From Isoetes taiwanensis (lineage: Eukaryota > Streptophyta > Lycopodiopsida > Isoetales > Isoetaceae): DNA of 64,000 bases. The position numbers were made by a program, and so were the translations under genes. The stretch covers positions 388,944 to 452,943 of the forward strand of contig JAJEKV010000002.1 of NCBI GenBank assembly GCA_021234155.1, read 5' to 3'. The notes beneath the pieces were generated by a model, which was not told where the DNA came from, made no database searches, and saw only the letters and a list, made by a program, of their open reading frames with translations. The stretch's first letter is position 1. Each line of letters opens with the position of its first letter. Shown here one piece after another: positions 11,590 through 23,329 of the stretch.

Positions 11590-12286
11590 TAACTAACATA
11601 TATTCTCACAGCATGAAATGGGTACAGTAGAGGTCGAATATTCCGATAAAATGGGCGTTATAGAGCTCCGGTTGCATCATGCATATTCAATTTCGTTAAC
11701 CGAATAAAGAGTAAGAAAGAGGAAATTGATGATCTCATTGTGGTGGTTAGAGTTCAGACCCTTACAATGGGGTGTACTCCATCATGTACCTTTACCCAAT
11801 AAATCCAAATGCTTTCCCCCTCACACCTACACATTGGAATAATATACACATTGGAATAATATGTTCATTCATGCAGTTTTCAACAGCTTAGTTTTATAAC
11901 CAGCCAATAGCTTAGTTTCATATCCAGCTTCACACAGAGAGACTCCTTCATGCCTCCTGGTAATGTAAGTGACATTGGAAATTCAAGGCCAATAGCAAGC
12001 TCCACATAGTAGTGTGGTAATAGTGAGCGCATGTGTGGGAATGATGCCTGGATTACATTATCTCATGGGAAGACAAGGATATCTGTGATTCGAATGTGTT
12101 TCACAAATTGCATTAATATATATAATATATGTTGGACGTTAACAATAGGTCCAATTTCACAAGTCTGGAAAGGCAATAACTTTACATTGTCACTTTTTAA
12201 TCGTGCATTAATTTTTTCTAGACCAGAAAGTGATAATATGCATGCCTAAACCATGTATGTTTCTAAACATATTGATAAGATGGATG

Positions 12287-12334
12287 AAGAGAAATGTTCG
12301 CGGCGGCCTTGGCCGCCGCGATAAATTTCTTGTA
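12287..12334 (+). repeat. Left arm of 48-bp inverted repeat with GC-rich palindrome
   Basis: This 48-bp sequence is the exact reverse complement of 17227-17274. It contains CGCGGCGGCC-TT-GGCCGCCGCG, a 20-bp palindrome with a 2-bp spacer, in otherwise AT-rich DNA. The arms could be terminal inverted repeats of a DNA element of about 4.99 kb. No transposase and no clear target-site duplication were seen. TATATATAAA follows the arm. Confidence 0.65.
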
Positions 12335-12880
12335 TATATAAACACACTTTGATGTGTGGGACACATCGGTTGCTCCTTTCCATCTCGGCCGTCGAATTTT
12401 AGGGGTTAAATCTCAGCCACATATTTAGATGTGTGTACATGCATGGGCATGCATGGGGGCATGCACCCCATCTGTGAACCATCGGATCAAAGGGGAAGGC
12501 GAAATCCTAGCCTTTGATTTTTGTAAGGAAGGTGCAAGGAAGGTTCCTAAAAAGTGATTTGGTGTAGCAGATCTTAGCCGTTAAATCAAAAGGTTAGGAT
12601 AAATCCTAGCCATTAAGTTTTTATATTAAATTACATTTTTTCTTTTAAATGAGGTGAGGTGGCAGCCTCATTAATAAAAATGTAGTGACGCATTAAAAGC
12701 ATTTATTGGATGGACTTTCTAAGAAACTTCCTTTTCTTAATCGCATTCAAAAGCCCTAACTTGCGCTAGAGGGGTCCTTAAGGTGGGACCCATGCCATTG
12801 GATTCCTCTCGTCCGAGACCTTCCAATGAGTGGTGCTTTGACCGTCTGGCCATAGTTGGAACCAAGTTGATCGGATCCTA
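12335..12880. repeat. Head block of the GAATCT repeat family (diverged copy)
   Basis: This is the oldest-looking copy of a block that recurs at 14440, 21890, 28350, 34910, 39630 and 40765. Conserved pieces are the GCATGCATGGGGGCATGC palindrome cluster, AAATCCTAGCC, the AGGTGAGGTGGCA stretch and a TTCCAATGA segment just before the GAATCT array. The block always precedes or interrupts a GAATCT array, so block and array are probably one element family. Confidence 0.6.
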
Positions 12881-12883
12881 AGA

Positions 12884-14315
12884 ATCTTCTTATCTTAGAA
12901 TCTGAATGGAATCTATGGTATGTTAAGAGAATCTAGGAGAATCTTTCTGGGATCTTTGAGAATCTAGAGGAATCTCAATAGAATCTTAAAGAATGTATAG
13001 GAATCACAAGAGAATCTTTGGGACTCTAGTGGAATCCAATGGAATCTTCGTAAATCTTAACGAAATCTATGGTACACAGAGAATCTAGGGGAATCTTCCT
13101 GGGATCTTTGAGAATCTAAAGGAACCTCATTAGAAACTTTAGGAATTTATAGGAATCACAAGAGAATCTTTGCGAATCTAGAGGAATCCAGTGGAATCTT
13201 CATACATCTTTGAGAATCTAAGGGAATTTCGATGGAATCTTAGAGAATCTAGGGGAATTTTCATAGCATTAGAGAGTCTAGGAGAATCTACATAGAATCT
13301 TGGGGAATCTTGGGAGAATCTAGAGGAATCTATGAGAATCTTCATAAAATTTCTGAGAATCTAGGGAATCTTAGAGAATCTAAAGGAATCTTCTTAGAAT
13401 TTTACGAAATCTATGGTATTTTAAAAGAATCTAGAGGAATCTACATTGGATCTTGAGGAATATAGAGGAATCTCAATATAACCTTAATGAATCTAGTGGA
13501 ATCTCAAAAGAATCTTTGAGAATCTGGGGGAATCTTCATAGGATCTTAGAGAATCTAGGGGAATCAATATAGAATCTTGGGGGATCTATGGGATTCTTGA
13601 GAGAATCTTTGAGAATCTAGGGGTGTCCTCATAAGATGTAAAGGAAGCTAAGAGGATCTAGATAGATTCTTGAGGAATCTATAAGAATCTTAGGATAGTC
13701 TTTGAAAATTTTGGGGAATCTCAAGAGAACCTTAAGGACTATGGGAATCTCAAGAGGATCTATGGGAATCTGAGGAATCTTTATAGAATACTTGAGAATC
13801 TAGAGAAATCTTGATAGGATCTTAGAGAATCTAGGAGAATCTATATAGAATCTTGGGGTATCATGTGAATCTTGAGAGAATCTTTGGGAATCTAGGGGAA
13901 CCCTGATGGAAATGTAGAAGAATCTTGGGATAATCTTTGAAAATCTAGGGAAATCTTTGTAGAATTTTAAGAATCTAAGAGAATCTTTCATACTGTATGT
14001 GTTTTGCAGGGAGAATCTTGGAATCTTAATGGAATCTATGGTACTTTAATTGAATCTAGTGGAATCGTCTTGGAATCTTTAAGAATCTAAAGGAATCTCA
14101 AGACAATATTGGAATCTATAGAAATCAAAAGAGAATCTTTGCGAATCTAGAGGAATCCAAGGGAATCTTCATAAAATTTTTGACAATCTAGAGGAATCTT
14201 GATGGAATCTTGGAGAATATAGGAAAATGTTCGTAGGATCTTAGAGAATCTAAGATCAGGTACATAGAATCTTGGGGAATCTCGAGAAAAACTTTGAGAG
14301 TAGGAGAGTCTTTCA
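12884..14315. repeat. GAATCT minisatellite, array 1
   Basis: About 1.4 kb of degenerate repeats built from GAATCT and GGAATCTTCATAGAATCT-type words, alternating AGAATCTAGGGGAATCT with ATAGAATCTTGGAGAATCT at roughly 15-30 bp. Exact unit length varies. Near the end is a TTTCACACTGG...TATTTTG(C/T)AGG motif also seen at 43470. Open frames across it (RFSKILSRF-type peptides) come from the repeat and are not genes. Confidence 0.9.
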
Positions 14316-14439
14316 CACTGGGTATATTTTGTAGGTTATTTTTCACACATTTTTGTCACAAATTTGTCCAAATGTGTAGGCCCTAAATAATAATAAACTT
14401 GTATGTGTATATATATCATAATATTAATATTATCATAAT

Positions 14440-15110
14440 ATATATAAAATTACTTTGGATGCCCCCATGGAATAGATCGTCTATATATTCAAATCGATCT
14501 GGGTCGTTTGTTTGAAGGAGAGCGAGGTGGCAAATTTGTGGCCTTTGGATCTTCATGGGGGGCATGGATGGATATGCATGGGGTTTCGCCCCACATCTCA
14601 AGACCGTTGGATTGGGGGGGCATATGTAATCCTATCCATTGAACCTAGCCAGGAAAGTGCTTAGAAGGTGATAGATTTGGGGCATTGAGATCAAGCCGTT
14701 GAAATTAGGGCAAAACTCTTGGCCATTGGTTAGAAAATCTTTTAACATGATGGTTTTCGTGAAATAATCTTTAATAGTGGCCTTTGGATACAAAAAGTTG
14801 CAATGTCAACCATCGATGGATGGGGGCATATTTTGGTGTTATTAATCATTTATTGCATCGCATGTGCAAGGTAAAGTTTCAGCCAGGAAAAAGTGGCACG
14901 AAATCTTAAAGCAATTATGTTAGCTAATGAGGTGGCATCACATTGACATTGGGCAGTGCAATCATTAAATGTGGCTTTAATAGAGGCAAAATTGAGGCGG
15001 CCATCTACTTGGGTTAGTGCATTCTATTCATTAATCAAGGTTTGCTAATAAGGTACTTAGATATGGAATCTATGGATCTTTGATTTCGCTCTATTCTTTT
15101 GCAGATGACT
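14440..15110. repeat. Second head block and non-coding tail
   Basis: Begins with the family signature TTACTTTGGATGCCCCCATG and continues through GCATGG repeats into AT-rich DNA without an array. Nothing coding was recognised to about 15110. Confidence 0.5.
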
Positions 15111-15525
15111 TGCATCTAGTTTACTTTTTTCCAAAATTTTCAAAGTAGTCTCTCGAAGTTTCTCTGGGCAGTGCGCTAGCCGAGCCATTTTTTTACTTGG
15201 ATTCCGACTATGGATCCGTCAAGCTCCTCAATTTGGTGGTGAATCATTCTGTTAATTTTTAACTCAGAACTCCCACTAATTTCTATGCATTTTTTTTGAA
15301 ACAGCTAGGTTAGATTTGTTGCAAAAACGAGCTCTGAAACGTGCTTTATGTGTTGTACAGACGATTTGGCTTTGACATGATGTCAACCATCGGATCCGTA
15401 AGTTTTTTCTCCGGCAAAACCCACCTGTAAAAAAAATAAAATATGGGTCTGTGGCGACAGTAAAAATCCCTGTTCCGGCCTGAGAAATCTTTCAGCGTCC
15501 AAAGCATCAGTCGCCTAGACCATAC

Positions 15526-15601
15526 CTCGGTGATCATCATGTTATACGAGTTTTTCAAGAACGGCATTGGTCTGGCTGGCATCTTCCATGGTGATATTCA
15601 G
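15526..15601 (+). pseudogene. Single exon fragment at the start of unit copy 1
   Basis: ATG TTA TAC GAG opens MLYEFFKNGIGLAGIFHGDI and ends in CAG before GTGCTT, a plausible donor. After an acceptor near 15685 the following block reads ASIYGIISDANLLLQRD in an open frame. It is present only before copy 1, so the tandem copies start downstream of it. Protein not recognised. Confidence 0.3.
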
Positions 15602-15685
15602 GTGCTTGCCTCTTTTTTTTTTTGGCTTACGGTTCTGAATGTTAAAATGTGTGACTGTAATCTTGCCCTCTCCTTTTTGTTGGAA

Positions 15686-16600
15686 GGCTTCAATCTATGG
15701 CATCATATCTGATGCCAATCTATTGCTGCAAAGGGATCGTTTGCTGGGAAAATCTATAATATCTCTTGCCGTTTTGATTATTCGTAATGATTGTATTTCA
15801 AGACATTCAGGGCATTATGATCACATTGTGGCACACATTTTCTGGTCTTGTGGAAACTTCTCAATATCTTTCACCCACTTGATATATGTTCTCAAGTTCT
15901 CTTTAAATCATTCTGGCTTTGCTTCAAGTTTGAAGAAATATGGCATCACAGAATGTAACCAATAATATATTGAAGGATGGATATAGAATCAGATGCAAGC
16001 ATGTGACAAGAACCTTTTATGGATTCTGTCATTCCAAGTTGTACACATGCATAATGTTTGAATATTTTAACTATATTGCATTACATGCCTATGACATCAT
16101 AAGGAAAGATGTCTTGCCACCTCCATGCCAGCATAATTTTAGAATGCTAATACCGGTGATGTTGATGCAGCAAAGATTTAAATTTCATAGCTGGAAGACC
16201 ATTTCTACATACCTTGAGAATCGTGGTTCAAATGTTGCAGGAAAGTTCTTTTTAAGGCTTTTGTGTACTTGGAAAGCCATGTCTTTAGCCCTGGCTGCTC
16301 CAAATGCGTAAGACATCTTTGATGTTGTAAAGCTAAATTGGCAAAGCATAATGATACAGCACACAACCCGGGCAGTAAATCCTCGTGCTTTTGTGTACTT
16401 GAAAGCTCCGCTTTTTAGCCCCTGGCCGCTCCAAATGCGAAGACATCTTTGATGTTGTAAAGCTAGTCGAGGCAAAGCATAATGATGTGTAACACAACAA
16501 CCTTCAAAGATATAGAGTTATGGAAGGTTGCCACTCATTTCAAAATATGTTGAATGCAAAGTTAGCTCATTATGAATTATTTTATCATTGTTGGGAATTA
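15686..16600 (+). pseudogene. Captured exons of an unidentified gene (copy 1)
   Basis: Homologous to the copy 2 block at 25082-25884, where the reading is clearest. An open frame starts MASQNVTNNILKDGYRIR (15940). The final exon is damaged here. A stretch of about 120 bp with GCTTTTGTGTACTTG occurs twice (from about 16257 and 16387), as in copy 3 but not copy 2. Confidence 0.35.
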
Positions 16601-17226
16601 CATTATAAGGTAAGTCGAAAAGACGCTTTGGATTATGGAGATTCAATTGTGAGGTATAATCGTTAAAGGTAAGTTGTAAAAGATGCTTGCATTATGGAGG
16701 TTCAATTGCGAGATCATGTGTTCCGAAGTAATATAAGTCTTCTCATATAGCACTCGCACTCGCACGGCTTATTCTCGATCATTATTTAGTATGGGTTCAT
16801 TTTCAATCGTGCATAGAAAAATATCTCAAGTACCTTATTGTAGATCGCCACACATGAAATAAGAAAAGATATTGTCATGGATTCTTATTTAAGTTTTGAA
16901 TTTTTTCTAAGAAAAGGTCTACCAATCTATTACCAAAGTATTATGATCTGTGTTTGTTAGTGGTTCTATGTTCTGAAATCTCGAGGGATATAAATGTGGT
17001 GCATAGTATACTTGGATCTCAGGAATTTTATGAGAAGAGAGAAGAATCGCGCTGCAAAATTCAGAGCCTGATGATATTCTTACAAGCATAGCTTATTTTT
17101 GACATATAAGACATTTGCATATAGGTTAGTTAAACACTTACATGTGGATTGGTTAATTTGTGATATGCTATAAAACAGGATGTTAGGGCGGATGTTAGGG
17201 CGGATAAGAGCCGCATCATTAATTTC

Positions 17227-17274
17227 TACAAGAAATTTATCGCGGCGGCCAAGGCCGCCGCGAACATTTCTCTT
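17227..17274 (-). repeat. Right arm of the 48-bp inverted repeat
   Basis: Exact reverse complement of 12287-12334. It sits exactly at the left edge of the 2.8-kb segment that copies 2 and 3 lack. A partial direct copy (CGGCCGCCGTGAACATTTCT) follows at about 17519-17558, so the ends of this family occur at least three times. Confidence 0.7.
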
Positions 17275-18955
17275 TCCCGACTCCCCTGCATTTAGAAAAG
17301 CGAGTCAGTGCATAAGGATATTCATGGATGGCCAAGCAAACATTTCCCTATATTGACTTACTTATAGATTTGAATTATGGGTAGTAATAATCAGTTTACG
17401 AATATACAGGATTTAAACCTACAGTATTGCCTTGCCAAATGGTTGTCTTCATCAAAAATTTAAGAATCTGAAAATTTTTAACGGGTCCCAAAGCTGCAGA
17501 TTCTGCAAATTCAATCCACGGCCGCCGTGAACATTTCTCTTCTCCAACCCACTGCAAAAGAAGTTTTGTGCTAACTCTAATAGATCTCAATTCTGGACAT
17601 CCTTGAGATGCGAAAGGACATGCAAGAGTTGAACCTGCACTATTGCCATCTGTTTTGCATCAAGGATGACATGATGCCCGAAATTACCTCATGTCATCAA
17701 GATTTTATAGCAAAAATGTCATGATCATGGATGGTAATCAAAATTACGTCCCCTTAATTCATGTGTGCCAAGCCTTGTGCGTATAGACTTTGAATGTTAA
17801 AAATAAATTGCATGGTTGATTTGCAAATTTAGAGATAAAAAGAAAAGCCCAATATTTTCAAATAGTACGACTTGTCTTGCAATCAGTATTCAGAACTCAT
17901 CTAGATTCAGCTCGATAGTGTAGTCTTCTTTCATCTGGCCATCTCCTAAAACGTCAAAACATAATTTTAACTCGCGGTATAGTGTGACTAGGAGCATACG
18001 ATTCGCATAAATACTGCAATGGAGATGCATAAGAAATGAAATGCAATGATAAGCATCAAGTGCCTAAAACCGAAATGTGATACTGTCATTTTGAGACTTT
18101 AGATTGCAGATGTATATTTTCGTGTTGAGATTAGAATTGACTTGAATGTTATTGAATGTCTCGTAGTATCAACTACGTTGGAATTGGAAGTGTTTCAACG
18201 TTTTTAGCAAAACGGGACTTTCGAAATTATTGTTGAAGTTGAAATTACATAGACTATTTAGGAGATTTTGTTTCTTTATCGAAATTGGTTCTTATATGTA
18301 ACTTTAAGGGCAGAATAATTTTTGATTAAAAGAAAGAATTTTGAAGAGGTACTTGTTTAAGAGAAACATGTATAAAGTTGGTTACATCCATTTTCTAACG
18401 TGACGATTACGTAGAACATCACCTCCAAATGTATGGTTAACATGAAGTCTTGTCCTCCCCATCAAACTTGAATAAGAGATGTGCATGGCCCTTTGTAAGC
18501 CCTTGCTTAACAGTAAAATGTTTCTTAACATTTCTCAAAAGCAAACTTTAGCATGAACAGAGTAAGGATTAGACTTGAGAATATACTTAACCACCATACA
18601 TGCCGACCTCTCAGCAGTTTATAGCATTGTTAATTTGAATAAAAGACTTTTCGTCTTATAGCTATTTGAACCATTCTTGTAAATCCTGTGTAAAGAAGAC
18701 ACAATTTCTTCTAGCCTAATCCTTTTCCAGCTGTAAGCAGTTAAAATTAAAAAAAAAAAATGGCTTAATGCCATGTTATCTGGCGCCAAAACTGGCGTTT
18801 GCATGATCTGTTTGCTTCCCAATCTATAGAGCGATAAATGATATTAGATTCGCTAAAAAGCACGCCAGATTTGCCTTCACGGATTTCTTTGCCGTTAAGT
18901 CTTGATGGGATGATACTGACTACACAACACTTGTTGAATGCCCTTGATGGGATGA
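17275..18955. other. Non-coding part of the 2.8-kb extra segment
   Basis: AT-rich DNA with no convincing exon. It includes the partial palindrome copy near 17519-17558 and a short tandem duplication of about 47 bp (TTGATGGGATGATAC...CTTGTTGAATGCC) just before the gene fragment at 18956. Confidence 0.4.
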
Positions 18956-19683
18956 TACAACTACACAATACTTGTTGAATGCCAATATGGCACTATCCAG
19001 TTTGTATACGCCATAGATGACCCCGCCAAAGCACCCATAGCGGATTTGGTGGTCGATGCCTCTAATTTTCGGGGACCGATATTTGATGGCAAATCTAGCA
19101 AATACACGATCTTATGTGCATTGGTAAGCATTTATTTGCATTCAATTTTTCCAAAAGGATATCACGTGGTACCTAATGTGTCATGATTTTGTTGCCCTTT
19201 TATCCTAATAGCAATACTTGATATAGAGTTTTGCCTTAAATGGCTATGGCAAGACAAAGGAGTAGATGCGTTGAAGGCCGAGCTTGAGCGATTATTCCCG
19301 ACGCATTTGCATCCCCATATAACTACCGTGGCGGATCTGTTGCCTTTGCAACAACTTAAAATTATGTCGCAACTAGGAATTCAATTCCACATGGGCTCAG
19401 CCTCATAGTTAGTTGTACAGTGAGATTGGCATGATCGTGGCTGATTTAAAGAACATTTATCCGTGAAAATTTAAAACAACTTTGCATAGCTCCGGACAAG
19501 AACTCCTTTCAAAAGTCAATTTGATCATGTAAACTCGATCCCCACTGAACTATCCATTCTCACGATTTGCTCTTGGCGATCCAGGCCGATGCTTGGATTA
19601 TTGATATCGCTCGGAGCTCTGCTGATGATATTGCGTTGGAAAAATGCGACTTGGCATTCTTGAGTTCAATTCCCAGGCTCTGA
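18956..19683 (+). pseudogene. Three-exon gene fragment in the 2.8-kb extra segment
   Basis: Exon 18956-19123 reads YAIDDPAKAPIADLVVDASN up to a GTAAGC donor. Exon 19212-19408 reads ILDIEFCLKWLWQDKGVDAL and TTVADLLPLQQLKIMSQLGI to a TAG. Exon 19585-19683 reads ADAWIIDIARSSADDIALEK to a TGA. The amino-acid patterns are strongly protein-like, but phases do not join cleanly and each piece soon stops, so this is a broken copy. Family not recognised. Its absence from copies 2 and 3 ties it to the inserted or lost segment. Confidence 0.45.
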
Positions 19684-20771
19684 AACTATCATGTCCCCTG
19701 TTTTCCCTCTTTGGATTTAGCCTCTGATCTAGCCTCTGTTTTTTCTTCAGCTCCTTCAGCAGTGGGTCGTCCAGAGCAGTGGGTCGTCTAGAATAGCATT
19801 TCGATAGCAAATTAATGCTGATCAAGTCGCCGAATGCCGGATCTAAGAGCAGGAGCGCAGACGCCGATTGTGTAAGAGAGAAGCGCAGATGCCGGATTGT
19901 TGGACGCCATAGCCAGCAAGTTTTTTTTTTTTTACCTAGGCCTAATGCAACGTGTCAAAAAAAACACAATAGAAGTGTTGCGCACTAAAAAAGCTAACGT
20001 GTCGTGCCAAAACAATCGTCCGTTAATAATTATATATGTTAAGAAAATGAAATGATGAGCATTGCTTTTTATTTTGTAGAAGCAACAATATATACATTTG
20101 ATTATAAGGCAAGACTTTTCTATAACAAGATACGAAAACAAACCACCACACATTGTTCTTACTAATATTTATATATTGGCAGGATATCGAGTCCTAAGAT
20201 AACAAAAAGCGCACATCGAATCTTTTTTTTTTTTTTTTTGCTTGATACTACATTTTATAGATATTGGTGGAATTTCAAAAATCCAAACGAGCCTCTAGGA
20301 AGTTTAAACGTATGTTTTACATTTGCAAAGAGAAAATGCCACCAGAGCTAGGCAATGATTTCTTTGAAATATTTTTTAAGCATAATAAACATTTCAATGT
20401 CTTCTTTATATGAACAAATCTCCATAGAATATGTGCGCTTTACAAAGTCTATCATATGTAGGATGCATTAGATTTTGGTTCAATAGTTTAACAAGTATGA
20501 TTCTACACACATCCCATTCATAAAGAAGATGACTGGCATGTTGATAATGTGATTGGACTCCATTTGCAACGTTGCATAACTAATGTGTCACAAAGATTTG
20601 TGTTCGAAGCCGATTGAGTGTGACTTGCGCTAAGTGATTTCGTCTTATCAAAACTAGTCTATCATAAACCTCAGTGAGATTGACTGGGGAGTTTGATCCA
20701 AGTTGACTAGGGTCATTGACCAAGAGTTTGGCCATGAGTTTAACCTAACATTTGACCAACCAGTCAATTTT

Positions 20772-21240
20772 CTTAGAGAATCTTAAGAGGATCTTAGAGA
20801 ATCTTCAAAGGATCTTGGGGAATCTATGGAAATCTTCAGAGAAATCTCTGGGAATTTAGGGGAATCTAAGGGTTATTTTCATAGAATCTTGGAGAATTTA
20901 AGGGAATCTTGATGGCATCTTGGTGAATGTTTATAGAATCCAATAGAATTGAGGAGAACATTGCAGAAGCGCAGCCATCTTATCCGCTAAACGACAACCT
21001 TCTTTCCCTGTCTAATTTTCATTCCTAAGATCTGCAAACAAACTTGGGGAATCTAGAGGAATTTTGGGATAATCTTTAGGAATTTAGGGAAATCTCAAGA
21101 GAATATTAGAGAATCTATGGAAACCTCCATAAGATCTTTGGCAATATAGGGGAATCTTGATAGAATCTTAAAGAAACTAGAGGAATATTAGGATCTTAGA
21201 GAATCTAGGAGAATTTACATAGAATCTTGGAGAATCTTTA
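20772..21240. repeat. GAATCT minisatellite, copy 1 array
   Basis: Same GAATCT/GGATCTT word pattern as at 12884, interrupted by a non-repeat stretch of about 100 bp near 20945-21040. Near-identical arrays lie at 27236-27713 and 33799-34268. Confidence 0.85.
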
Positions 21241-21317
21241 GTCGTTAGACCAAAAGGGAAGGAAAAAGCATAACCATTATTATTTTTTAATTAAATTGTA
21301 AATTTTTTATATTAAAG

Positions 21318-21535
21318 GATAGATAGATAGATAGTAGTTTTAACGTCACGCCACTAGGCAGCATCCAACTGGACATGTGACCACACACCACACTACATTG
21401 CTTTGTTGGGCCCTGCCCCCAACCACCTTTTTACATTAGATCCCTGTTGGGATTTGACCCCAAATGCAGAGCATCGAAAAGGATCTCAAGGCGCTCAAAC
21501 TCGAGACCACATTGCTAAGGAACTAGTGGTACCGT
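21318..21535 (-). mobile_element. SINE candidate (copy 1, corrupted)
   Basis: Same insertion as at 27784, but the internal part around the box-B-like site is scrambled relative to copies 2 and 3. The (GATA)n tail at about 21320 is intact. Confidence 0.35.
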
Positions 21536-21654
21536 CAATAAATAAAAAGTAATGTGGCAAAAGCATTTTACAAATGCACTTTCTAGGAAGCTTCCTTTTT
21601 GTAACAGCCTTCAAAAGCCCGTAACTTGCAGCAACGGGGTCGACTGAAGGTGAG

Positions 21655-21885
21655 GCGAGGATCTACATAGAAACTTGAAGAATCTAAAGAAATCTTGGGA
21701 TCTCAAGATCTTAAGCAATAATGGAAAAATTTGAAGAGAAACTTAAAGAGAATATGGAAATCTCAAGAGAATCTTTGAGAATCTAGTAGAATCTAAGAGA
21801 TATATCTCGTATTTGGCTTCTAGTGGATTTGTACAAATTCCCTAACTTCATCTGAGCCCCTACATAGTACAAAGACTTGTTTATA
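21655..21885. repeat. Short GAATCT array with conserved end motif (copy 1)
   Basis: A short array ends in AGATATATCT and the conserved tail TTGGCTTCTAG...GATTTGTAC...CCTACATAGTACAAAGAC. The same tail closes arrays at 28255, 34815, 39415 and 44145, so it probably marks one end of the repeat element. Confidence 0.75.
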
Positions 21886-21889
21886 TATA

Positions 21890-22165
21890 AAATTACTTTG
21901 GATGCCCCCATGGAATAGATATCTATATATTCAAATGAATCTAGGTCGCTTTATTTGAAAAGCCACAGGTGGCAAACTTGCAACCGGCCGGATTTTAATG
22001 AGGGCATCCATGGGCATGCATGGGGCATGCCCCCATCTCATTACCGTTGGATATGGTGGGAGGCAAAAATTCTATCCATTGATTATTTTTGAAAATGCAA
22101 GGAAGGTGTCGCTTTTAGGCTTTTGATCACCATTGAAATTAGAGTTTAAATCCACCGTCATTAGC
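21890..22165. repeat. Head block, copy 1
   Basis: Family signature GGATGCCCCCATGGAATAG followed by the GCATGCATGGGGCATGC cluster. Corresponds to 28350 and 34910. Confidence 0.7.
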
Positions 22166-22828
22166 AAGCCGCAACGTTTAAATGCAGAGTATGCCATTTG
22201 GAAACGTGTCAACCTGTGGCTCGTGCATTGATGGGCACAGAGCCAAAATTCTGCAACTTGCAGCAGAAATTTGTGCCGTAGCTCTTCTCCTGCTTCTCCA
22301 TCTCTCGACCGCCATAGGCCGCGGCTTCATGAAGTTTTTATTGCGGTTTTCAATGGTGCCGGATTAAAAGGTAGGTTTTGATGGAAGCGCATGGCCTAGG
22401 CTTCAATATGAGCTCCACAGAGGACATGAAAATTCCTACACGCATCGGGTAGCGGTTCTGGACTATGAAAGCGAAGCTTTAGATGCAGGAGGTCTATTTG
22501 CACGAGATTCTATTGTAAGCAGGTTAGTAGAAATGAGATTCGGAGATGACAGCAATGCAGATGTGTTTCTCACTCTTTCATCTGATGTGTTTCTCACTCT
22601 TCCGGTGTGCCCAACTTCCACAAAGATGAATTATGGGTTCCATAAGGGTAGCTTCTCCAAAGGCCTTTGTCGGATTGTGAAAACTCCGAGTTTGGGTACC
22701 GTATAAGAAGCAAGGCATCCAGCAGGTCGGATTTAATGCAAGAGCAGGTAAGGTTTAATCCAAAGAACTAGTCTTGAACTCGCCATTATTCTTTACTAAA
22801 AATGCATTCTGGCATGCATTTCGTATGG

Positions 22829-22970
22829 AAGATTGGTAGTCGTGATGATCTGAAACGGATCCCACGATAATTTTGCACAAGGACGTGTCACGATGACCGT
22901 GGGGCATGACACAAACATTCAATTGAGAAAATCTTACGTATGAGGGTCTTGATGCCTTTATTGATGCTTA
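22829..22970 (+). pseudogene. Release-factor fragment (copy 1, scrambled)
   Basis: Aligns to the clearer copy at 29288-29440. The frame is broken at several CTG/CAG-containing positions. It would not encode a functional release factor. Confidence 0.5.
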
Positions 22971-23329
22971 AGTTGCTTTGAGTAGAATCTTAAATACCGG
23001 GTTCACCGCAGTTATTGCCATGGATATCAACAGGGAAAACTTTGAACATAGATCCCTAGAGGCACCGCACAACATAAAAGATCCCAGCTTGATGGTGCGT
23101 TGATTTATGCATATTACTTTTGCCAGACACTTTATGTTCTGAGATCGAGCCATGCAAATCGGTATAAGCATCATATTGTGGTTGTACTTTCACTTTTTGT
23201 TGATTTCTATATCCAAGTTTTCGTATGCATTTATACTTGAGTTTACTGTGCATTTCATCTTTTGGAAATGGGTCTCTATGTGATCTCTAATGTTGTATCC
23301 GATGATAGGTTTTGCCGCATCCTTAATTT

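Noticed and set aside
13800-13991. Open frames with RFSKILSRF-type peptides in GAATCT arrays (also 42511-42744 and 43037-43231)
   Set aside because: Periodic translation of a degenerate minisatellite; no conserved frame between arrays.
22829-22970. An intact release factor or TRM1 gene in the repeats
   Set aside because: Only C-terminal parts are present, with stops and frameshifts, and catalytic exons are missing in all three copies.
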